Source: Chionis minor
Lineage: Eukaryota > Chordata > Aves > Charadriiformes > Chionididae
Assembly (NCBI GenBank): GCA_013398295.1
Contig: VZSF01001209.1
Span: 1-64,000 of the forward strand
Direction: 5' to 3'
DNA: 64,000 nucleotides
Each line of letters opens with the position of its first letter. The first letter of the stretch is position 1. The notes under the pieces are model-generated. The model saw nothing but the letters and a program-made list of their open reading frames with translations. It was not told the origin of the DNA and made no database searches. A program made the position numbers and the translations under genes. Positions 11,869 through 25,184 of this stretch are shown here, one piece after another.

Positions 11869-12385
11869 TTATTGCCAAGACTGACTAAAACCTTAGGGAA
11901 TTTCTGCATCTTTGTTTACAAACACAAGTGTGAATGAAGTCTCTGTTGCCTGAATTTTTAGAAAAATTGGCACTCTTCTACCATGAAGTTAACAAGCACA
12001 ATTATGAGAAGAAAAAAGAAAGGGAGAACAAAAGAATATCATACATATTAGTAATAACAGATTACAATTATGGATATTGCATTAAATTTTGGTTTAGGAT
12101 GTGTTTTACACTGCTTTTGTTGCATCCTATTGTGTTGCAAGGCCACTAAATTAATAACTCAATATCCAGAGGAGGAGCAAGGCAGAGAGAGCAGCACCAA
12201 GGCACACAGAGAAGGAAGAATATAATGGAACCCATGCTTATTCTTCATAGCAATACAGAATTTGATTGAAACACATTTACTTCAGAGGCTGATTGCTGCA
12301 CCTTTGAAAGAGAAAGAAAAAAAATTAGAATTTTTTTAGGCAGCATGTTTTTTCTTTGATAGCTAGGCATGAAGGCTCAGTTCAA

Positions 12386-12422
12386 ATGCCTAAACATAGA
12401 CACCCAGTGCCACTTTAGATCC
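12386..12422 (+). repeat. Candidate old interspersed repeat, copy 1
   Basis: This 37-base stretch (atgcctaaacatagacaccc...) resembles 18055-18091 at roughly three quarters of positions by eye, with the order ATGCCTAA, CA.AGACA, TGCCA preserved. Two diverged copies in one window suggest an old dispersed repeat. I cannot name the family, and the full length is unclear. Confidence 0.4.
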
Positions 12423-13613
12423 TCCCTGGCCACTTGCACTCCCTGTGGGTATGGACCTCTGGTAGGTCCTATGTGACCTTTGCTTGCTCCTTGTCACTGC
12501 CTTGGTTACAGCACGTACTTCAAAAGATGTGGCAGCCAATATCTAGGCACCCAAGTCCTAGCTAGGGTACTATTTTATCTAGAACAGAGTCTTAAGCTTT
12601 TTACATGTCACTTCAGTCAAGAAATAATTCCCTTGCAGAACAAATTTTCACATCTCAGAGCAGGGGTATGATGTCATTTTTGCGATGTGTGTGTGTCCTA
12701 GATAGAGGAGTGACTCTATCAGGGACATTAATTTTTAGGAAGGCTAATCAGTTCTGTGGCCATTTTTAATATTGGGAAATCGTACCCTTATGTTCACAGA
12801 TTTAATATGTGCTAAAACGAAAACTCCATTGCAGAACCAAAGCTGAGGGTACACATACAGAGATCCCATTTAAAACAAAGGATATTTTTTGGTTTTGATG
12901 TTCCTTAGCATGAGGATGCTGAAACATCAAGTAATTATGCTAGCACCTGAAATAATAATTTGCCTGTGGTACAGAAATGCTGGTTTGAAGCTTTTAATTA
13001 TTTTTTAAAGGCATGAAACCCCACAGTTATTGACAGCAGTTGTGGGCCAAAATTGATTCATTTAAGACATATTTGAGAAAACTCGTGAACCTTATGTGGC
13101 TCCCATACGAAGACTCGCAAATTTTAACCCAGCAGAAAAATTCTCACATAGATTTAGGATTGTGACAGCTCAATCTTTCATAATTATTGTTTGCTTATAT
13201 TTGTTTCGTACCTCATCAGGGTGCTGTTGGAGAGTTCCAAAAAGGTTCCTGACTGTTGCAGTTCTCAGACAATGCTTTCACATAGCAAGAGTTTGAATTT
13301 GCCCATTTTATATTAAGCAGGTGTTTGATAGGAGGTGTAGGCATGTCTTGAAATCAGAACTCCATCTACCCATCCCCCAAATAACACCCTTTATGAAGGT
13401 ATGCAGTGGTGGCACTCAATTTCTGGCCTAGTGAAGCTTGGATCTTTCCTGAGGTCACTTACTCTTTATAGGTCTTAGAAACAGCTTACTTCTGAAAAAG
13501 AGTTTTTAATTCTTGAGTACTATAGAGTACTGCTTTTTATAACTGGCAAAGAATTTTGTACTTAGAATTTCTTCAACAGAATTTCAGTATTATAGAATGT
13601 ATTAAAATATACA

Positions 13614-13832
13614 TTGGATATTAGGAAAAAATTCTTCACTGAAAGGGTTTTTAAACATTGGAACAGGCTGCCCAGGGAAGTGGTGGAATCGCTATCCCTG
13701 GAGGTATTTAAGAGACAGGTAGACGTGGTGCTGAGGAACATGGTTTAGGGGTGGTTTTGGCAGTGTTAGGTTTATGGTTGGACTCGATGATCTTAAAGGT
13801 CTCTTCCAACCCAGGTGATTCTGTGATTCTAT
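13614..13832 (+). mobile_element. CR1 retrotransposon 3' end
   Basis: A 219-bp, 5'-truncated CR1 copy. It starts with 'ttggatattagg', passes through 'acaggctgcccagggaagtg' (about 13663-13682) and 'tggttggactcgatgatctt' (about 13776-13795), and ends with the octamer tail 'gattctgtgattctat'. The final ORF2 residues and the short 3' UTR are represented, with no coding capacity. It is fairly well preserved and is one of the younger insertions in the window. Confidence 0.93.
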
Positions 13833-16800
13833 ATGTTCCCACACCTTAAGCTACACTAGTAAACAGGAAACCAATTTGTTTTGGAAGTGTATCTTTGTAG
13901 TTTGTTTCATTACATTTACTTTAGTAGGTTGTAAGGGGCCATGGTATTCACTGTGGGGGAAGAGCTGTTTCTTACCCTCTAGTAGATACTTTCAGTAGAT
14001 ATTAGATGAAAATGCATAATCAATGTCAAGGTAATGTCCCTGACAGTAAGGCTTACAGGGATGTTTATCCAGACATGTTTTATCAGTATGGGGCTATTCT
14101 AGGGTGCTAATGAATGATATATCTTTAAGCCCCACAAACAGGTCTGTTACCAAAAGTCAGCTCTTGGTATATACTATTAGTTGTGCAGATTTTTAGTGAA
14201 GGGAGAAGATTGAAATTCATTAATATAAAAATGGGAGAAAATATAATTATCATTTTTTCAGTGAATCTTTTGCAACAATTTGGGTGTTATGATCTCCCAT
14301 GTTGTCATTTTTCCCAGCAGCAAATCTGTTTCCCTGAATGAGTTTGTACCCGATTCATTTGTACCAATGGAGACAGACAGAAGAAAAGCTTTAGGCCTCT
14401 CAATCAGATGAACCCAGGTGACTGAGTATAGGTAATGACAAAGGTTGTGTCAGTCACTGCAACACAGCAGAGCAAAAAGGTATATGGTGTTCACTGCACC
14501 TGCAGAAAGAGTCTTTGTTGTACTACAGCCAGTACCACTGCTGGAAGAGCAGGAGACTTGTCACTGGTGTTAAGATAGGCTTTGAGTATCTTGTAGGCAA
14601 ACCAAAGGTGAGCTGTGAATACTGAATTGCCTTCCTGATTATATTGTATATAGTTACAAGTGCAGACCAGTTGTAATAAGGGCATTGGAGAATTTGTGAC
14701 TTTTTCCAGAAACTTTGCTGTAGAATATATTCCTTCCCTTGGCAAAGCTTGTCCTCTAAACCCCTAGCTCTGAAACAGAATATGAAATGTTTGCCCATGA
14801 AATATTGCTGAATTATATTTTTGCATTTCTGAACTGTTTTATTCTCTCCCCCAATTACACTTTTCCTTGTAAAAAAGGAGTTCTGATTGTGGGATGCTAT
14901 ATTCTCTTGTGCTTCATACATTTATACACATAATGGTATTTAATTTTTCTTATCAAGTACTTCAGTGAGACTTCTGGTGTGACTGAGGACAACTTGCATA
15001 AGTAAGAGCTCTTAGGATCAAAGGCTTTAAAATATGCTGCTCTTCTTAAGTCGCTGGTGGCAGTCAGTGAGTAGCACAAAAAAAGAATTACACAAAGAAC
15101 TTCTTATGAGCGAACCTCATTTGAAAGCAGGTGCTGTTGTAGTTATCCAGGAGAAGACTCGGTTCACGAGTTGTCCGTAGACTACAGAAGAAAGAAGTTT
15201 TAATACAAAAGGATTGTCTCATTGACCCAGCTTGATCTGTGTTTCAAAGGCAAAGCTGGAAGTGTACTACAATGAGCTTCACATATTGATCAGTACAAGG
15301 AAAGAATGACATAGCTCAGCCCATGCCATTGTCCTTTTTTTACCTTTTATCTCCTGTCCCTACTTCTTCTCAAGGAAAAAGAAAGAGTTGCAATTAGTTC
15401 ATCTTAAAGAGATTAGGCTTCCTACTCAAAATCCAGAAAAGATGCTGAGAAATCACAGGTATCCTGGAGGGGTTTATTTTTGCCTTACACATTTTCAAAT
15501 TCACACAACAAATAAATATTTCTAAATTAAGAGGAGGCAAGAAAGAGAAGTAGAAATATTTTTTTCCTTTCCTTTTCTCTTTCTCTTGTGCACACATATA
15601 TGCATGCATGCATGTACACACACACAGAGACACACACACTAGTTTTGCAAACTGAAATGAATATGGACATCACTGAGAATAATCTCTTTGCTTCTCATTT
15701 TCCATTTTTGTGGGGATAATGAAATCAATTTAAAAAGACTAACAACAGACTGTTTTCCCATAAGTCAAAACTAATTTTCTGATATGAATGGAGTTCTATA
15801 CAGCGAATAGTGTGGAGTATTGGAAAAATTTTAATAACCTAGATTTGGGCGGTTGTATTACTCACAAATGGCAATGTATGAATTATATAGGTCAGCCTCA
15901 GCAAAACCAGATGTCTTAGCTACCAAAAGTCCCAATTACAGAAACCAGAAAGAGGAATTATAGCATATAATTGGTTTGTAAAAAATCTCTGATAGAGCTG
16001 TTGCCTTGTTATTAAAATGGTTGAATGTTGACTCAAGTAACCCGTACGTATTTATCCACCCAGTGGAATTGGTGTCACCCACATTAGGTCCCTTAGACAA
16101 TGCAGAGGAACAATCAATTAAGCAGTGGGTTGCACCAAAGCCAGCATGCTGACTGCTTACTGTCAAAGATAGTTACTAGAAAACTCAGTTAATTAGTACA
16201 ATTATATTGGCTACGTCTGGAAATAAAAGATGTTTTAAGACTTGTTTGCATTTAACAAGCTGCCCCAGAGGTTTCAAGAGCCACTTCCTATTGTAAAAGA
16301 TGCCCAGGTCTTTATCCTCCTTTTGAGTTCAACAGAGTATGTTTGAAGGACTAAGAGTAGTTCAGACCTTTACAACTGCAGTGCAGGAGAAGAAAGAGAT
16401 ACCATTACACTTTTATGTTCCCCAAGTCTAGTATGAAGTCACTATCCTAATCAATTTTTGGAATAGGTTCATGTTTTCTTAGACAAGGGCAGAAATTGAA
16501 TTAAAATCTCTTAAGTCTGAAGGAGTGCTTCTGGTAGAGCTGTTAGATCCTTATAAAGCTGAGAAGGGAAATAGGCAGAAAACTCTTCAGCATGGTCAAG
16601 GCTAAACTGTGCTGGGCATACTCAAAAGTAGAACTTCGGATGCCAGATGAACTTTTTGTGTAAAAACATGAATAGTTCAAAAGCCTAAGGACTATATGTA
16701 CCTCCCTATCTAGGTATCACCTAAGTGGAATGCTGGAGGACTTGCATTTGGAGATGTGCCAGTGGCCATGAGATGTTTATACCTTTTCTAAATATCTTTG

Positions 16801-18054
16801 TGAAGCTATAGCCTGGTCCAAAGTGACCCCAAGACTCTACAGAAAGATGTCTCTGTATATGAAAATCGTGTCCTTTCCATCTGTGTTTTCATGTATGGTA
16901 AATGTACCTACCTGTGACAAAAAGCTTTTTTCCATACATAAAAACAACAAAAAAATTCTATTGGGAACGCAGGACTTGAATTAAATGTTTTTTTTATTTG
17001 GGAGCTTGAGACCCCCCTTTTTTCCAGTGCCATATAGCTTGGTTTCTAGGTCTGCAGGTCCACCAGGCTTTGGATGTGAAAGCTCTTAAGTTTCCATTCA
17101 TAATAATTTTATTTGGCTTATTGCTTGCAAGAAAAACAAAGCTAAGCATTTCAGTCATTATAAAAGGCCATTATTAATTTATTCCTGTTGTGCTAGAACT
17201 TGATAGTCTGTCTGTGTGCTTAAAATGCTTTTGTATCTTGTTCTTTGTTATCTCCTAGGCATGTAATTTAATTAATGCATGTACACTGCTTTGAAGATGT
17301 AAAGTGATATATGATTGCTTAAAGTGCCAAATAAAGGCTTTCATGGGTGAAACTGTGGGGCAACAGGCAGAAAGTACAACATACAAGCAGCAGGGCTTGA
17401 AGATAATTACTCCTGCAAAGGGCAGGAGCAAACATAATGCCCCAGAAATGCTGTGAGGAGCAAAAAACCAGTGTCAACCAGTGAAAAAGCACCTGGCTTT
17501 TGCTACCATACACTGCTGAAGAATCAGGTGGCTGCTGCTATTCAATTCTCTAGTTCCCCTTTACATATGATGGATTATTTTTCATGGTGACTTCACCATG
17601 TAATTCTGGGAATGCGGAAGGTAGGTATCACAGTGGAGCATAAGACCTAGCAGTTTAGGCCCATATCCTGCCAACTGTTAAAACAGGAAGAAAATGGATT
17701 CATTAAGTTCATGTGAATAAAGTTAAATAGATTCATGCCCGTCAGTTATGGATAGTACTGAGTAATGGATAGGCTACATTATATCATCTTGCTTAGTCAG
17801 GGGTACACGTCAGAGTTATTTTACAATGAAAGGTCATACATAACAAAACTACTTTAGGACTTCAGCTGGCTCAGTAGCTTTAGTCCCATAATACTACAGT
17901 AAAATAACACTGTGGCTTACATACGGGTGTGCAAAGAGCTCAGATGAGAGGAATGAACTGGCTGTTAAAAGAAATCTGTAGGCTTGGGATCCAGTAGCTT
18001 CCTGATAGTTTACAGTTGTTGCAAGCCAGTTTTAGGCAGCAAGGATGGAGCCAG
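13833..18054. other. Unique AT-rich DNA, no gene recognised
   Basis: The longest frames here (about 130 codons, minus strand near 14523-14921) have no domain signature and overlap other frames. A pyrimidine tract (about 15560-15588) adjoins the microsatellite at 15590. Nothing else can be supported. Confidence 0.5.
15590..15639. repeat. Compound CA / CATG microsatellite
   Basis: CACACATATATG is followed by three GCAT/CATG units and then CA-rich DNA (acacacacacagagacacacacac). The alternating purine-pyrimidine run of about 50 bases could adopt Z-DNA and is likely to vary in length between individuals. Confidence 0.9.
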
Positions 18055-18091
18055 ATGCCTAACACAGACATCTAATGCCATTTGAAATGCT
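18055..18091 (+). repeat. Candidate old interspersed repeat, copy 2
   Basis: The second copy of the sequence described at 12386-12422. Similarity is visible only over about 37 bases (ATGCCTAACACAGACATC...). The flanks to about 18260 do not align by eye with the first copy. Confidence 0.4.
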
Positions 18092-19930
18092 GTATCTAAG
18101 CCTGGGCTAGCAGATAGGGTGCAAGCTCTGTTCAGGACACATGTCCTTCCAGAGCAGCAGCTGAAGCTCAGGAGACCATTGATCTGCCAATCCTGACTCC
18201 CAGCCCTGCATGGATGTTAAAAGATGCTAAGGATGTTTCAGATGGCATTGGCTGCCTATGTTTATGCAACTGAATCCCATCCATGCAGTCAAGTGCCACC
18301 ATTTGGCATCAGAAAGAGTGATAGTGTCATGGCTTCTCTTCAATTTCCAGGCCATTCATCTTGCTGCCTCTGGAACCTTTGCATGCAGCACATATCAACC
18401 CAGTACCACAACTGTTACTCACAGGTCACATTAAAAAAGTTAGATTTTAAGTAAAAGAAAATAAAATTGTTTCAATGCATTTTTCAGGTGGAATTCCCTA
18501 CCAATGCATTGGCTCATCCCAAGTGGGCTTTGTCAAGCACTTTGCAGTTGTCATGACTTATGGCACCCTACCCCAAAAACCAGCCAATGAATACTGATAC
18601 CATGTTGTAGATTAATACAGGGGAAACCTTTATTTTTTTCTCAGCTGGATATTGTTCTTTGTGCATTTGATTGTGATTTTAAAATTTGGTACCTCATGTG
18701 GGAACAATTTCTTTTTTTTTATATGTGCTTTATCCTGTTTTGAGTGGAGGTGGAGAGGAATCAGCAAATCAACATATTTATCGCTGACTGACATGTTCAC
18801 TTCTGATGGGTTTTATCTTGCACATGTTTATTATATTATTCACAACAGGATCCCTATTATGAAGTGGATGAATGTTACTATTCATTCAAAACAGATGCAC
18901 ATTAAGTGACAGTCACTGAGTCATTGCCTTTTATATGTCAAGGAAATCAGTACAAAGTTGGCTGTCACTTGGCACAGTTACATCAGTCAATTTGCAAAGG
19001 ATAGCTATCCTTTAGTACCAACAATACCATCTTAACTTCTACTGTATAGCTTGCTGTTGCCATGTGGTCCCACCTTAGTTTTGTTGTTGCTGTTGTTTTT
19101 ACAAGGGCCACCAGATACTGTGGAGCAAAAATCATTATCAGCTTTCTTAGGCTGCAGTGCTGTACCTCTCTATTTCCTTTTCTGATAAACAGCGAGCAGG
19201 CAAAAGGGTTCATCTTTTATACAAATATGTAAATCTCTGTTGCCACTAGTCTTCCAGTTTTGACTTTCATTCTAATTGCCCTGGGAAAACAATTTACAGA
19301 TTTTAGCTTTTTTTTCCTCCAGAGATGTGTAAATTTTCAGATTCAATCATTATAATGATGAACACGTGTTGCAGAAACATACTGAAAGCAGCATATACCT
19401 GTCATGGAAATTTTTTTTTTCAGTATATCCAAGTAAAATCTATCCTAATCACTGTATCCATTTTTCAAAGGCAACAGAACAACAAGACATTTCTGGAATT
19501 GCAGTTAATGATGACAGCTGAAAGATATAATAGTGTGTGAAAAAGCCTATATATAGAGTCACATTTATCTTTTTATTGCTATTTCCGTGTATCTTGTATA
19601 CTCTCAATGAGCCTGTGTAGTCTTAGTTTCTGTAGAGGCTTGAATGAAATTAAGGAGGTGCTGTCATGTTGTTATCGGCAAAAAGTTTAGATTTTTCTCG
19701 AAGAAAGTCCCCTCATGCCAACATATTAGCTTTTACAAAGCTCTGTTTTGCTGTCCTGTACAGAAGTGAAATTTGACTCTAGTAGTTCATAGAATTAAGT
19801 TTCTTTTTTGCTTCCGTAGAAATAAAAAGAGCAAATGCATGTACATGATCTAAAAGTAATCCATCTATATTGCCTACTGCCTGAATAGGTTGACTAATGA
19901 TAACTGATGATTATCTGCTTGGAAAATAAT
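18092..19930. other. Unique DNA, no gene recognised
   Basis: AT-rich sequence with only short frames and a small TTG-rich run (about 19080-19097). Confidence 0.5.
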
Positions 19931-19978
19931 GGGCAAATTTCCCTTGCTGTAACTTCACTGACTTCAGGCTGCACTGTG
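19931..19978 (+). repeat. Probable ancient amniote repeat fragment
   Basis: The stretch 'gggcaaatttcccttgctgtaacttcactgacttcagg' resembles a widely dispersed, very old repeat known from turtle, crocodile and bird genomes, in which '...gtaactccattgacttcaatgg...' recurs. The call is from memory of the motif and covers under 50 bases. A chance match is possible. Confidence 0.4.
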
Positions 19979-20929
19979 TTTTAATTATAGCATGTTCAAA
20001 CCAGACTCAACAAAGAACTAGCAGATGCGCTAAAGGGAAAAATCCTCCTTTGGTCGGGTATCAGACTATTACTATTATTTATTTAAGTGCTTCTAACGTG
20101 ACAATCTTGACCTACTTGGTCTTTTTTTCTACTAATGGCTGTGAAATTGAAACAATTCACTTGGCATTTTAGACTGTCATTAAAAAAAAATGCCCAAGAA
20201 TGCCAGAATGGAGACATTTCTTGCCCATTTATGTCACTACAAGCTGCTTAAAAGAGTTGCTTTGCTGCACTACTCACAGTGAAGAGGACACAAAACCCTC
20301 CTGCGACAAATTACTGCACTTGGAGTACAAAACCAAGGTAAATTCATTTCACCCACTCCATGATTAGTTGTTTTTGAAGATATCAGACAGAATCTTTGAT
20401 CTTAACATCAGTGGAAAGCTTCTTGTTCAGTGGGGTTATACCTGAACTCATAGTGCCCCCCATCACATTTCTTTAAAAAATAATGAATTGACAGCTCTTG
20501 CAGTGAGAAACTCGGACAATACAATATGAACATTGAATAGCGCTGGGGTGTCTTGTGAAAGTGAGTTTTGGGAGCTGTACAGAGTAACAGAGAAGGGAGC
20601 TATAGGCCCTGACTCTGACATGAATTTTATCTGGGAGCTTCCGTAGGTCATTTCTCCTGCCTCTCTTTTCCTTTTTAAATTAATTTATGCTCGTAAATTT
20701 TCTCCTTTCAATGAAAGTGATGCTATTTGGGGGGTTAGTCAAGCATTTGTCAAGTGCTTTATTGATGAAAGACACAAAACAAATGCTATCCAAGCATATG
20801 CAGATCCACAGAGGTAAACATTTAACAAGCAAACAATCTTCAAGGATACTGATGTAAGACAGGGACAAGAACATAGGTGCTAAAATCTCAGAATTACAAG
20901 GAGCCATATGGGAGGCATCTGTACAGGGA
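19979..20929. other. Unique DNA, no gene recognised
   Basis: AT-rich, no domain-bearing frame. The part around 20040-20300 is free of recognised repeats and might be conserved noncoding DNA, which cannot be judged from one genome. Confidence 0.45.
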
Positions 20930-21490
20930 GAGAGCAAGGACAGAACCCTTATGCAGCTACTCCCAGTCTCCAGACCTCTCCGCCTTCCTACCCCTTTCCT
21001 CCTACCTCATCCTCTCCATTCACCAGGGTCCCACTAACCAGTACAACTGTGTTCTTTCCCAAACAGCAGGCTTGCAGCTGGCATTGGCTCCTCCAGAGCT
21101 TCTTGCTTCCCTTCCCAGCCTGGCTGGAAAGGCAGTCTGAAAAAGATTTATGCTTTTGGCAAAAGAGCTTGGAGAATAGGGAGAGAGGTGCTATGCTGAT
21201 GGAAAATGGACTGAGAGGTCTCTTCCCAGTGACAACCCTTCCTCTCTAGTCCCTCCATCAGTGGTGGCAATTTACCTTCCCTCCCTCCAGCTGCAGATCC
21301 CAATTTCTCACTCCCCAGCTCTCCAGCACCCACCTCACTTCCTGTTGCAGCCCATGAGCGGGTGGAGGAGGGTGAGTCCAGCTTTCTGCCCACAGAGTTG
21401 CCCCCTGCTTGCTCCCTGGGTTCGTGGGCTATCAGATGAACTACAGAGGTTCTCTTCCTCCCATATTCACATGTCCAGCAGGACTGAATA
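20930..21490. other. Pyrimidine-skewed, less AT-rich block
   Basis: About 560 bases stand out from the surroundings by many CCT/CTC runs on the plus strand (ccttcctacccctttcctcc at about 20982-21001, and ccctccctccag near 21280). Composition alone gives several overlapping open frames (up to 113 codons plus, 81 codons minus). None shows a domain, so I do not call a gene. It could be an unrecognised repeat, a regulatory element or an untranslated exon. Confidence 0.5.
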
Positions 21491-23915
21491 ATTTAGCAGA
21501 AGGTGCAGAGGTTCGGACATTATTCCTTTTAGTAACCTGGAATAATTTTTCAGTTTATTTAAGCCATACTCTCTGCAAGTAAACTGAACAATTAAAGGGC
21601 TTTCACTTATTTTTCATGCACTGAAAGTATGCATTTTTCATTACGTTCCAATTCACATTTTTTTCCCCAGCTTCATTAACTGTCTAGGGTGAACTTTATT
21701 GTCTACACGTTCATACGCTTTAACTAGCTGGTGTGTTTGGGTGAATATTTTGCAGACTCCGTCTTCTCTTCCTCTCTGCACAAGTCGTTTTATTCTCTTA
21801 AAGGGAAAAGAGAAAGAAAGAGAAAAATAAATAATAATTAAAAAGCATGTTTCTTTTCAGGCAACAGCACAGCATTCTGCTGCAAACCATGCTGTGTAGG
21901 ATCTTGTAAACCTTGATTGGTAACGTATCATCATATTAAAAATGTGTATATCTCTTCCTTCCATCCCTCCTCTCTCCACCCTGAGAACTGAACAAAACAT
22001 GGATTTCAAGGGGATTTTGCTCTGACAAACAGCTGCGCTTTCTACTAAGGTCACTCTTTCTACAAAGCCTCAAAGAAGCGAGTTTTTAAGAGCTTATTAA
22101 AGACAAAGTTGGAGCAAATAGACTGGCAGTCTGTAGTTACAGCCATTTCAGGTGAAAAAGACAGGACTTTTCAGAGGCTTCTCAGAGGGCGTGTAATGAA
22201 AACTATTTGGGAGATATCCCCATCATGAATGCTCAGCTGCCTAGCTCAGATCTATCGCAGCAGTTCAGGGATGAAACAGAGAGTGACCTGACCCGATTAA
22301 ACCTTGACAGTGCCCCACTACCAACAATACGTGTGCCCTAAGTGCTGCCCCTGTTCACAAGCGTGCGTGCACGCTGTTATTATCTTGGGCTGTGTTTACA
22401 AAGTCATTGAAGTCAGCGTGATGTTGGACAGTGGCAGGAACAGTCTATTCCAATCTAATGCACAAAAAGGCTGTCACACAGGAGGAGAAAGATTACATTT
22501 AGTTGCAGCGTAGCTGCAAAAGTGGACTATTAACTTGCAATACAGGCTTTTTTTCTTTTTTTTTTTCCCCTTTTCTTTTGGAAAGCTACAGAGACATGGC
22601 ATTAAACCTGTGACTGCCAGAGAAAGCAAAAGCAAGCAGGGGTGTATTGGAGAGGTCGCGGGTCGAGGTGTTGTGTCGTGAGTGCAGCCTTCCCTCTGGA
22701 GCCGGCGACTGCTGCCCTCCATCCTTGGCCACCTTCTGATGCTAATGCTATAAGGGTTCGTCTTACTCAGAAATGTACGTACCCCATTAAAAGCCTCGCC
22801 CTGTGGGCTAGCAAGTGGGGAGAGAAAAAAAGGTTTCTGAAATAAATCCAGGTGACAGTGCTGAGATTTTGGCATCAAATGTTTTCCTTTTGGCTGTTTA
22901 GGATGATGGCATCTGGCTAATTAGGCAGCATCAATGCTGCAAGGACTTGGACTGTGTAAATTTAGCACGCTCAGTCTGGGGCCACTTGAATCTTGATCTG
23001 GGGCTGCTTGCTCTCCTAATACGTGCCTGTCACTGATTGCATTTTAATGTTTGTGGCTTTGTATTTTACCTAGGTAACAACTTCTAAAGAAGAATTGATG
23101 GGATTTGTTTCTCAAATGGTCCCTTTTCCATTTCTTAGATGTTTCATAGCACTGATTCAAGCTTTGATGCCTCTCAGGAGGGAGATGGACCAGTGTTTAA
23201 TGACCAAAGCAAAGGCATCCTAACAACATCGGATTTGTTTTGGACCACCTAATTCCAACAAGCGCAAACTTCATCAGACTTTAAGCACCTCTCTCTGGTG
23301 GCACCTCAGAAGAGCAACCTTCAACCACGCAGCAAACCCTGAAGTCAGCTCAGCTCATTTGGGACATGCACTTTGAAACACAAAATTTCCCAGCATCTGA
23401 AATGATAGTCTGAACCAAATTGTTCTAAATAGTATTGAAAAGAGTAGAAAAGTTTATAGAAAAAAAATAACTGTGAATTCTTTAGCCTGACATAGCAATG
23501 TTTTAATAAGTCCAAGCCCTTCTCCTAATCTAACATCCACCAAGTAAGAGATGGAGGTGACGGTCACATCACAAAGTTGCTGGCTTTTCAGATATTTACA
23601 CTGGCATTAGCTTTTCTTTCTTGCTTAAATATCGCTTGCTGTTTTATGTGGGGTCTCTGGAATTTAAAAGGTGTCTCTCATTTGCCAGGATTTAATCACA
23701 TTTTATGAGTATTACAGTTCTAATGGAGAGAAATTGTACATTTTGAAGTAATTTAATGAAGCTTTGGAGATAGGCCTATAACAAACTATTCACTTTTTAC
23801 CTTTAGTATTTATATTACCTCTAGACACATCAACTGAGATGAGGATCTGCAGCAGCAGCTCAGCTACTTACCTGTTGGAAGACACTAGTTTTAAACATTT
23901 TTGATGAAAATTAAG
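21491..23915. other. Unique DNA with a T-rich tract and a CpG cluster
   Basis: No gene is recognised. A T-rich tract lies at 22548-22568. Just after it, 22650-22710 holds an unusual local CpG cluster (gtcgcgggtcgagg, gtgtcgtgag, gccggcgac). The sequence at about 22080-22500 and 22880-23100 has no repeat signature and is a candidate for conserved noncoding DNA, to be tested by alignment. Confidence 0.45.
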
Positions 23916-24001
23916 TGTTATTGTTGCCATTTTATAGCAAAATACTAAGCCCGTGGAAGTTAGAACTAGGCACTGAATCCAGATCTTCTGAGCTGTGCTT
24001 T
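23916..24001 (-). mobile_element. Probable MIR-like SINE fragment
   Basis: Read on the minus strand, the piece carries 'agatctggattc' (the region after the tRNA-derived B box) and, after a deletion, 'tataaaatggcaacaataa', which resembles the MIR 3' part (tgtaaaatggggataataa). The order and orientation of the two parts agree with a MIR element with an internal deletion. MIR elements are ancient and usually 25-35% diverged, so a scan with profile models is needed to confirm. Confidence 0.45.
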
Positions 24002-25184
24002 GAAGAAATATTATTCTTGTTCAGATGTATAAATAGACCCTTTCCACTTGACGTGTAAATTTCCTGAGAACCTTAAACAAGCTGGTATTTCAAAGTCTGA
24101 TTCCATATTTCAGAGTGAATCTGTGATAAAGTGGGGGAGAGAATGGGAAAAAAACATGTCATATTAACTGGAAGAGTTTACCTCTGACATTTGTGGAACC
24201 TGTCTCTGACCCAAACACTGTCATGAATGAATGAACATTTATGATTTAGGTAAATGTTGGGAAGCCTGTTTGTATGACATTGTATAGTGAAATCAGTGGT
24301 TTCCTATGTGCACTCAGGATGGGGCAAGAAGAGGTTTGTGAGAGCTTCATTCCAGCCAATGCCTTTCAGCCAAAGCCACTGCCGGCTGCAGGGCTGAGTG
24401 CTCGCTACCTCTTGGAATTGATCTGTGCAATCATCACAGGGCAATATTTTATCTTTTTGTTGTCAGTTGGGTTGCTCAGATGTAACTAAGGGCAAAATTT
24501 GGGCTGCAGTATATTTATTACTGGAAATAAGGCACGTTGTGGAAAGAAGACAAGGGTTTTTTTCCTAGCTCAGGTTGAATCTGAAGGCTGGTAGTTGGAA
24601 CAAAAACATCTTTGTGTGGAAAATTAGTGAATTTCCCTCAGATGTCCTGGGGGGAAAATAAACACCAAGCCCCCTGAATCCTGATGCTCTTTTTACAAAG
24701 TCAGTTTTAGAGCAGAAACACACTTTAACCCCAAACTGGTATAAAAGACCACGCCAAATTACACATACACTATCTGAATAGGGAAGTTGTACTCTAATTG
24801 TTGGATATAAGCTCGACTGCCTTTGAATTAACAGTTAAAGCTGTATTCATTAATCTGAACAGGGAAGAGCAGGCAGACTGTCACAACATACCTCAGTTCA
24901 GTAGTCATGCAGAGCAGGTGAGAGAATGCTAACCATTTACAAAGTGAAGCAGCTGATCTCCATCAGCCCCATCACTTAATGATGAAGAGAAAAAGGCAAC
25001 CAACTGCAATATCCAGAGAAAGATTTATTATAGATCTGAAAGTCCAGAGTCCCAACAGGCAATGTACAACCTACAACTACTCAGTATGATTAGAATTAAT
25101 GCCTTTAAATGCTTTACCAACTCAAGAACTACTAAGGACACAATTCATAAATGTGTTATGGTCCATTTGCTGTACATACAGCTT
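24002..25184. other. Unique DNA, no gene recognised
   Basis: Only short frames; no named repeat. Confidence 0.5.

Noticed and set aside
22474..22878. Open frame of 134 codons on the minus strand
   Set aside because: It crosses a T-rich tract that gives a run of lysines and has no domain.
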